From Acidobacteriota bacterium (lineage in GTDB: Bacteria > Acidobacteriota > Terriglobia > UBA7540), in the NCBI GenBank assembly GCA_003224665.1, contig QHZM01000215.1, positions 1-10,514 of the forward strand: a stretch of DNA of 10,514 nucleotides, given 5' to 3'. The position numbers were made by a program, and so were the translations under genes. Positions 6,337-10,514 of this stretch are shown here, piece by piece (the first letter of the stretch is position 1; each line of letters begins with the position of its first letter). The notes below the pieces were generated by a model. That model saw only the letters and a list, made by a program, of their open reading frames with translations. It was not told the DNA's origin and did not search any database.

Positions 6337-7137
6337 ATGGCGCTTGCGATAGCCGTAGTGGTGGCTTTAATCACGGTAATCTCCGTGGCGATTGTTGTGC
6401 TGAAAGTGTGGTGGATGCCCCTGGACATCTCGACCCACGGCCCCGCCATTGATCACCAGATGAACCTGACTCTCATCTTCACCGGGATTATTTTCATCCT
6501 GGCCCAGCTCGGGCTTGCCTGGTTCGTTTGGAAGTATCGCGACCGGGGAGATGGGCGAAAGGCGATTTACAGTCACGGGCACGGCATGCTCGAGGCCACC
6601 TGGACGGCGATGGCGGCGGTTCTCTTCATCGGTCTCAACCTGATGGGATACCGCATGTGGGCTGAGATGTACTTCCGCGGCGCTCCCCCGGACGCCCTAC
6701 GAGTCCAGGTCCTGGGCCAGCAGTTCGCCTGGTACTTTCGCTACCCCGGCCCCGACGGTCAATTTGGGCCGACACACGTCGAAAAAGTAAACGACGCCTC
6801 GGGAAACTTCTACGGCATCGACCGGGAGCGCGACCCGGGTTCGAAGGATGACATCGTCACAGCCACTTTGGCCGTCCCGGTCAATCGTCCGGTTGAACTC
6901 GTCCTGCTCGCGAAGGACGTCACTCATGACTTTTATGTTCGGGAGCTGAGGATTCAACAAGACATGGTCCCCGGCATGCAAATCCCCGTCCATTTCACGG
7001 CCACAAAGACGGGGCGGTTCGAGATCGCTTGCAATCAGCTCTGTGGCCTCGGGCACTACAAAATGAGGGCGTTCCTCGAGGTTATGTCGGAAGAGGATTT
7101 CCAAAAATGGCTGCAAAATATGGCCGCGCAACAATAA
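6337..7137 (+). CDS. coxB: Cytochrome c oxidase subunit II (CuA subunit)
   Basis: A 266-residue subunit that receives electrons at the binuclear CuA centre outside the membrane and passes them to subunit I. Hydrophobic segments lie at about 3-25, 43-66 and 86-107. The last two are the usual subunit II hairpin and the first is an extra helix or signal peptide. The soluble domain shows QQFAWYF with W132 at the electron-entry position. The CuA ligands are H197 (VTHDFYV), C232, C236, H240 and M243 in the pattern C-N-Q-L-C-G-L-G-H-Y-K-M; Q234 takes the place of the more common Glu. An insert of about 30 residues lies between the first beta strands (about 138-170). There is no C-terminal cytochrome c domain, so this is not a caa3-type fusion and it needs a separate donor such as the octahaem protein or cupredoxin encoded upstream. 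AAGGAG at 6321-6326 serves the ATG. Confidence 0.95.
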   Translation: MALAIAVVVALITVISVAIVVLKVWWMPLDISTHGPAIDHQMNLTLIFTGIIFILAQLGLAWFVWKYRDRGDGRKAIYSHGHGMLEATWTAMAAVLFIGLNLMGYRMWAEMYFRGAPPDALRVQVLGQQFAWYFRYPGPDGQFGPTHVEKVNDASGNFYGIDRERDPGSKDDIVTATLAVPVNRPVELVLLAKDVTHDFYVRELRIQQDMVPGMQIPVHFTATKTGRFEIACNQLCGLGHYKMRAFLEVMSEEDFQKWLQNMAAQQ

Positions 7138-7145
7138 TGCGCAAG

Positions 7146-7172
7146 GCTCAGGACTTGCGGGTCAGGCTGAGC
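7146..7172 (+). other. Inverted repeat between subunit II and I genes
   Basis: GCTCAGGAC (7146-7154) can pair with GTC (7161-7163) and CTGAGC (7167-7172), with a three-base bulge and a six-base loop. No T-run follows, so it is not a classic terminator. It may shape the intercistronic mRNA. The rest of this 67-base gap holds only the ribosome site GGAGG (7197-7201). Confidence 0.3.
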
Positions 7173-7207
7173 GGGCTGACGCTAGATCACGGCACGGGAG
7201 GTCAATG

Positions 7208-8839
7208 ATGGCGGAATTGCACGCAGAAGCGGTTCACAGGCACGAGGCGCCGAAAGGTTTCATCTGGAAATACGTCTTCAGCCTCGACCACAAAGTCATC
7301 GGCAAGCAATATTACTTCCTGGCCCTGCTTGCCGTGGTCGTGGGAATGGTCCTCTCCTGGCTGATTCGGGTTCGCATGGTCTGGCCGAGCGCCAGAATCC
7401 CCGGCCTGGACAAGCTCTCTCCCGTCGGCGCGCCCGGCGGCGTGATGACACCGGAATATTACCTCTCCTTGCTCACCCTCCACGGCACGCTGATGATTTT
7501 CTTCGTGCTGACCACCGCTCCTCAGAGCGGGTTCGGCAATTATTTCTTGCCCCTCCAGATCGGTGCCGAGGATATGGCCTTCCCGCGGCTCAACATGCTG
7601 TCGTTTTGGACAACGTTTGTGGGCCTGGCGGTTCTGCTATCCACCTTCTTCGTGACCGACGGCCCGCCGATTTCGGGCTGGACCGCTTATCCGCCTCTCA
7701 GTGCCGTGGGCTCGGCCGCGGGACCGGGCGAGGGCCTGGGGCAAGACTTGTGGGTGATCTCCATCGCCATCTTCTGCATCGGGGCGCTTCTGGGCGCGCT
7801 GAACTTCATTGCCACCACGCTCGACTTGCGGACGCGAGGCATGAAGCTGATGCGCATGCCGCTGACTTGCTGGGCGTGGTTCGTCACCGCGGTCTTGGGG
7901 CTTTTGTCTTTTGCGGTCTTGTTCGGCGCCTGCGTCCTGCTCCTGCTTGACCGCGTCGGCGGCACCAGCTTCTTCACTCCCGGCGGGCTCATCGTCAGCG
8001 ACAAAATCATCCCGCACACCGGCGGCTCGCCGCTCCTCTGGCAGCACCTGTTCTGGTTCTTCGGACATCCGGAGGTGTATATCGCCATCCTTCCCGGCAT
8101 GGGCATCACTTCCCACATCCTCTCTTGTTTCTCGAGGAAGCCCATCTTCGGCTACAAAGTGATGGCGGCGTCGCTGATGACGATCGGCTTCCTGAGTTTT
8201 ACCGTCTGGGGACACCACATGTTCGTCAGCGGCATGAGCCCTTATTCCGGCTTCACCTTCTCCATCTTCACCATGGCCATCGGGGTCCCCTCCGCCATTA
8301 AGACCTTCAACTGGCTGGGGACTCTTTGGGGCGGCAAGCTGCGCTTTACGTCGGCGATGCTGTTCTCCATCGGCTTTGTCTCGCTGTTTGTGACCGGAGG
8401 GTTGAGCGGTATTTTCCTTGCACAGCCCGCGGTGGACTCGTACTTGCACGCCACCTACTTTGTGGTCGGTCACTTCCACATGGTCATGGGCGTGGCGGCA
8501 ATCTTCGGCATGTTCGCCGGCACCTACTTCTGGTTCCCCAAGATTTTGAAGCCTCTGATTCCGGTCCATGAGTTCATGACCATTTCGGCCCTGATCACCG
8601 GCGCGGCCCAGTTTATTTTCCTGTTCAATCTGTTCTGGAGCATGTTCAAGGGCGAGAAGGCTTCGACCAATCCCTGGGAAGCTACCTCGCTCGAGTGGAC
8701 CGTTCCCTCTCCGCCGCCCTTCGACAATTTCGGCGGCAAACACCCGGTGGTCTATCACGGCGCCTATGAGTACGGCGTGCCGGGCGCCGAAAAGGACTAC
8801 ATCATGCAGGACTCGCCGGTGAAAATAACGGCGAGTTAA
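7208..8839 (+). CDS. coxA: Cytochrome c oxidase subunit I (haem a, haem a3-CuB)
   Basis: The 543-residue catalytic subunit, which reduces O2 to water and pumps protons; about 12 membrane helices are visible. H92 (TLHGTLM) and H424 fit the low-spin haem a ligands, H422 in HFHMVMG the haem a3 ligand. CuB ligands are H287 in GHPEVY plus H336 and H337 in WGHHMF. Y291 is the Tyr cross-linked to His in this family. Proton-channel residues of the A1 type are present: D122 (EDMAFP, entry of the D channel), E289 in GHPEVY, and K365 (SAIKTFNW, K channel). It is therefore a complete canonical A1-type oxidase subunit, not fused to subunit III. Two adjacent ATGs exist at 7205 and 7208. GGAGG at 7197-7201 is six bases from the second and three from the first, so 7208 is preferred. 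Genes for subunits II and III flank it. Confidence 0.97.
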   Translation: MAELHAEAVHRHEAPKGFIWKYVFSLDHKVIGKQYYFLALLAVVVGMVLSWLIRVRMVWPSARIPGLDKLSPVGAPGGVMTPEYYLSLLTLHGTLMIFFVLTTAPQSGFGNYFLPLQIGAEDMAFPRLNMLSFWTTFVGLAVLLSTFFVTDGPPISGWTAYPPLSAVGSAAGPGEGLGQDLWVISIAIFCIGALLGALNFIATTLDLRTRGMKLMRMPLTCWAWFVTAVLGLLSFAVLFGACVLLLLDRVGGTSFFTPGGLIVSDKIIPHTGGSPLLWQHLFWFFGHPEVYIAILPGMGITSHILSCFSRKPIFGYKVMAASLMTIGFLSFTVWGHHMFVSGMSPYSGFTFSIFTMAIGVPSAIKTFNWLGTLWGGKLRFTSAMLFSIGFVSLFVTGGLSGIFLAQPAVDSYLHATYFVVGHFHMVMGVAAIFGMFAGTYFWFPKILKPLIPVHEFMTISALITGAAQFIFLFNLFWSMFKGEKASTNPWEATSLEWTVPSPPPFDNFGGKHPVVYHGAYEYGVPGAEKDYIMQDSPVKITAS

Positions 8840-8872
8840 GCTCCGCGGTACAGAAGGTCTAAGCCAATTGCT

Positions 8873-9538
8873 ATGGGAACGACAACCGTAACCCCAATCA
8901 AGCCTGACACCCCCGCTAAGACGGACGACGGCGGTCGCGGCGGGGCCGGTGATCAAGGGTCCGGTGGAGGCGGCTGGGGAAGTCGCCCTTGGGAAATTCC
9001 CGCTCGCACTTATCGGACGGGAATGTTGATGGGGCTCGCCGCCATCGTGATGTTGTTCGCGGCTTTCACCAGCGCGATGGTGGTGCGGCGAGGGGTCTCG
9101 AGCGATTGGGTCAGCACGCCGCTGCCCCGTATCCTTTACTTGAATACTTTAATCCTCCTGGCGAGCAGCCTGACTCTTGAGCTCTCCCGCAGGTCGCTCC
9201 GGGCGGGTAGGGGCGACCGGTTTTCGGGCGGGTTGTACGCGACGCTGGGACTCGGCCTGGCTTTCGTCGCCGGTCAATTGACGGCCTGGCGCGAGCTGGC
9301 CACACGCGGAGTTTATCTGGCCAGCAACCCGAGCAGCTCTTTCTTTTACCTGCTCACGGCGACGCACGGGGTGCACCTGCTGGGAGGGATGGCTGCCCTC
9401 TTCTATCTGGTTTTTTCGGCGGGCAGAATTGTCCTCGAGCCCAAAACGCTCGCGGTGGTTGAGGTAACGGCGATCTATTGGCACTTCATGGATGGCCTTT
9501 GGATCTACCTTCTACTTCTGCTCATGACGAGGTTATAG
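8873..9538 (+). CDS. Cytochrome c oxidase subunit III homologue, first copy (five helices)
   Basis: A 221-residue membrane protein of the COX3 family. A Gly/Asp-rich disordered N-terminus of about 45 residues precedes helices at about 50-71, 87-106, 119-138, 156-182 and 198-219. Family motifs are THGVHLLGG (H165, H168) and YWHFMDGLW near the C-terminus. The helix-1 motif that normally contains a Glu (FIxSE) is not conserved: its aligned position is I58. This copy is thus a divergent, probably structural subunit paired with the gene at 9541. It follows subunit I by 33 bases; the nearest purine-rich site, AGAAGG at 8852-8857, is 15 bases from the ATG, a weak site that fits translational coupling. 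Only two bases separate its stop from the next ATG. In some Bacteroidota and Acidobacteriota oxidase loci two subunit III genes are also adjacent, from memory. Confidence 0.85.
   Translation: MGTTTVTPIKPDTPAKTDDGGRGGAGDQGSGGGGWGSRPWEIPARTYRTGMLMGLAAIVMLFAAFTSAMVVRRGVSSDWVSTPLPRILYLNTLILLASSLTLELSRRSLRAGRGDRFSGGLYATLGLGLAFVAGQLTAWRELATRGVYLASNPSSSFFYLLTATHGVHLLGGMAALFYLVFSAGRIVLEPKTLAVVEVTAIYWHFMDGLWIYLLLLLMTRL
9529..9532 (+). promoter_or_regulatory. Ribosome binding site deciding the second subunit III start
   Basis: GAGG, inside the end of the previous gene, is eight bases before the ATG at 9541. The frame stays open upstream to 9478, but that region is the other gene's conserved YWHF...DGLW segment, so 9541 is the likely start. 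Confidence 0.65.
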
Positions 9539-9540
9539 AA

Positions 9541-10200
9541 ATGGCTAGCCGAGAAGCGATGCGCGTGCCTGCTGCGGGCGTGAACGAAGCCCCAGCTACC
9601 GAATCCGTGTGGAGCGGAGGCGTCTCGCCCTACGCGGTGAGTTCAAAAAAGCTCGGGATGTGGCTTTTTATCGTTTCGGACGCCATCACCTTTTCAGCGC
9701 TGCTGATGGCGTACAGCTACGTGCGGGTGGCGAGCGCGCACTGGCCCATGCCTTTCGAATGGCCGAGCATCCTCAACGCCACCGTCATGACGGGCGTCCT
9801 GCTCTCCAGCAGTTTGACCATGGTGATGGCCGTGCGGGCGGCAAAGATGGCAAACCGCAAAGCCGCAGTTGGCTGGCTTCTCGCCACGATGCTCGGCGGC
9901 ATTGCGTTCGACGTGCTCCACCTGCGGGAGTGGGGCGGCCTGATTGAAGAAGGCGTCCGGCTATTCAAGAATCCCTGGGGAACGCCTCTTTTCGGCGCGT
10001 CGTTTTTCGGACTGACGGGCCTCCATATGACCCACGTCACCGTCGGCGTGGTTTACTTGGGCGTCGTCGCCGCCGGATTTGCCAAGTCGAAGTTTACATC
10101 CGATGACGTGGAGGTGAGCGGCCTCTACTGGCACTTCGTGGACCTGGTATGGATGTTCATTTTTCCGCTCGTTTACTTGATGTCAGCCAAGCAGGCCTGA
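9541..10200 (+). CDS. coxC: Cytochrome c oxidase subunit III, second copy
   Basis: A 219-residue COX3-family subunit that stabilises subunit I and supports proton uptake into the D channel. Five helices lie at about 37-60, 78-100, 108-127, 151-180 and 194-214. It is the more canonical of the two copies: KLGMWLFIVSDAITF matches the conserved first helix (bovine motif ILFIISE), with Asp (D47) in place of the conserved Glu. GLHMTHVTVG (H162, H165) and YWHFVDLVWMFIFPLVY are the family's C-terminal signatures. The first two helices of the seven-helix mitochondrial form are absent, as in many bacterial subunits III. It lies two bases after the first copy and is probably translated with it. The N-terminal 35 residues are polar and poorly conserved in appearance. 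Confidence 0.92.
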   Translation: MASREAMRVPAAGVNEAPATESVWSGGVSPYAVSSKKLGMWLFIVSDAITFSALLMAYSYVRVASAHWPMPFEWPSILNATVMTGVLLSSSLTMVMAVRAAKMANRKAAVGWLLATMLGGIAFDVLHLREWGGLIEEGVRLFKNPWGTPLFGASFFGLTGLHMTHVTVGVVYLGVVAAGFAKSKFTSDDVEVSGLYWHFVDLVWMFIFPLVYLMSAKQA

Positions 10201-10210
10201 CGAAGTTGGA

Positions 10211-10257
10211 CCGGCGGGTTTGCCCCGCCGGCCGGGAAGAACGGCGGCGAAGCCGCC
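10211..10257 (+). other. Two adjacent GC-rich hairpins before the subunit IV gene
   Basis: The first is CCGGCGGG (10211-10218) with CCCGCCGG (10224-10231), a perfect 8-bp stem with a TTTGC loop. The second is GGCGGC (10243-10248) with GCCGCC (10252-10257), loop GAA. No T-run follows either, so neither is a textbook intrinsic terminator. They could mark an mRNA processing or stability point, a partial attenuator, or a small palindromic repeat family. They fill most of the 87-base gap. Confidence 0.5.
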
Positions 10258-10287
10258 TTGACCCTCGCGGGAGGTGAAAACAAACCC

Positions 10288-10514
10288 ATGGAACACGCTT
10301 CAGAGCACGCGCATGCCGCGGCCAGCAAGCGAGTTTTTCTTTTTGTGTGGGGCTGGCTCCTGGCCCTTACGGGAGCCGAAGTGACGCTGGCTTATCAGCA
10401 CCTCGAGATCAAAGTGATGCTGGCGCTGCTCATGACCCTCTCGATCGTCAAGGCGTCGCTGATCATCTCCTACTTCATGCATCTTCGCTACGAGAGACGG
10501 AGCCTGGCGTTGAC
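10288..10514 (+). CDS. coxD: Cytochrome c oxidase subunit IV, bacterial type (partial at window end)
   Basis: The frame is open from the ATG at 10288 to the window end: 75 codons plus two bases, no stop reached. A His/Ala-rich N-terminus (MEHASEHAHAAASKR) precedes a helix at about 15-35 and a second at about 42-63. The second ends in the bacterial COX4 signature KASLIISYFMHLRYE. Most relatives are about 90-110 residues with two or three helices, so little is missing. It is a small structural subunit of the oxidase. Its place after the subunit III genes is usual for this class. GGAGG at 10270-10274 is 13 bases upstream, a long spacing. The double hairpin at 10211-10257 separates it from subunit III and may lower or adjust its expression. 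Confidence 0.85.
   Translation, partial: MEHASEHAHAAASKRVFLFVWGWLLALTGAEVTLAYQHLEIKVMLALLMTLSIVKASLIISYFMHLRYERRSLAL

Noticed and set aside
7637..8956. Reverse-strand open frame of 439 codons opposite subunit I
   Set aside because: The product is rich in Arg, His, Gly, Asp and Glu with no recognisable fold, and it lies opposite the highly conserved subunit I gene. It is explained by GC-rich codon positions.

Overview
The window is one co-directional (+ strand) block of an aerobic respiratory chain from a moderately GC-rich Gram-negative-type bacterium. The gene set fits Acidobacteriota best: a split b6-type cytochrome b, a giant membrane-anchored multihaem cytochrome c, a cupredoxin/carboxypeptidase-regulatory-like lipoprotein, and an aa3-type oxidase with two tandem subunit III genes. 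That assignment is inference from gene content and remembered family features; no search was run.

Layout. Positions 1-72 hold the last 23 codons of an unidentified upstream gene. Positions 124-2081 encode a cytochrome b of a quinol:cytochrome c reductase in two parts. The N-terminal haem-binding half is 124-1029. The C-terminal half occupies 1131-2081 but is cut by an in-frame TAG at 1506-1508, exactly in the conserved Qo-site (PEWY-like) region. Positions 2115-5369 encode a 1084-residue octahaem cytochrome c with one N-terminal membrane anchor, long predicted coiled coils, three N-terminal haem sites and five class-I-like cytochrome c units. Positions 5418-6200 encode a cupredoxin-like lipoprotein. 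After a 136-base spacer come cytochrome c oxidase subunits II (6337-7137), I (7208-8839), two subunit III homologues (8873-9538 and 9541-10200) and the start of subunit IV (10288 to the window end).

How they work together (inference). Quinol is oxidised at the cytochrome b module, presumably with a Rieske protein encoded outside the window. Electrons pass through the anchored octahaem cytochrome and/or the copper lipoprotein to CuA in subunit II, then to haem a and the haem a3-CuB site of subunit I. No soluble cytochrome c is encoded here and subunit II has no fused cytochrome c domain. The locus therefore looks like a reductase-oxidase supercomplex in which the octahaem protein replaces a diffusible carrier.

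The most notable points are the amber stop plus an apparent Trp-to-Cys change in the cytochrome b Qo motif, the coiled-coil-containing octahaem protein, the tandem subunit III pair with a changed or lost conserved carboxylate, and hairpins in the leaders of the subunit II and IV genes. All reverse-strand open frames look like shadows of these genes.
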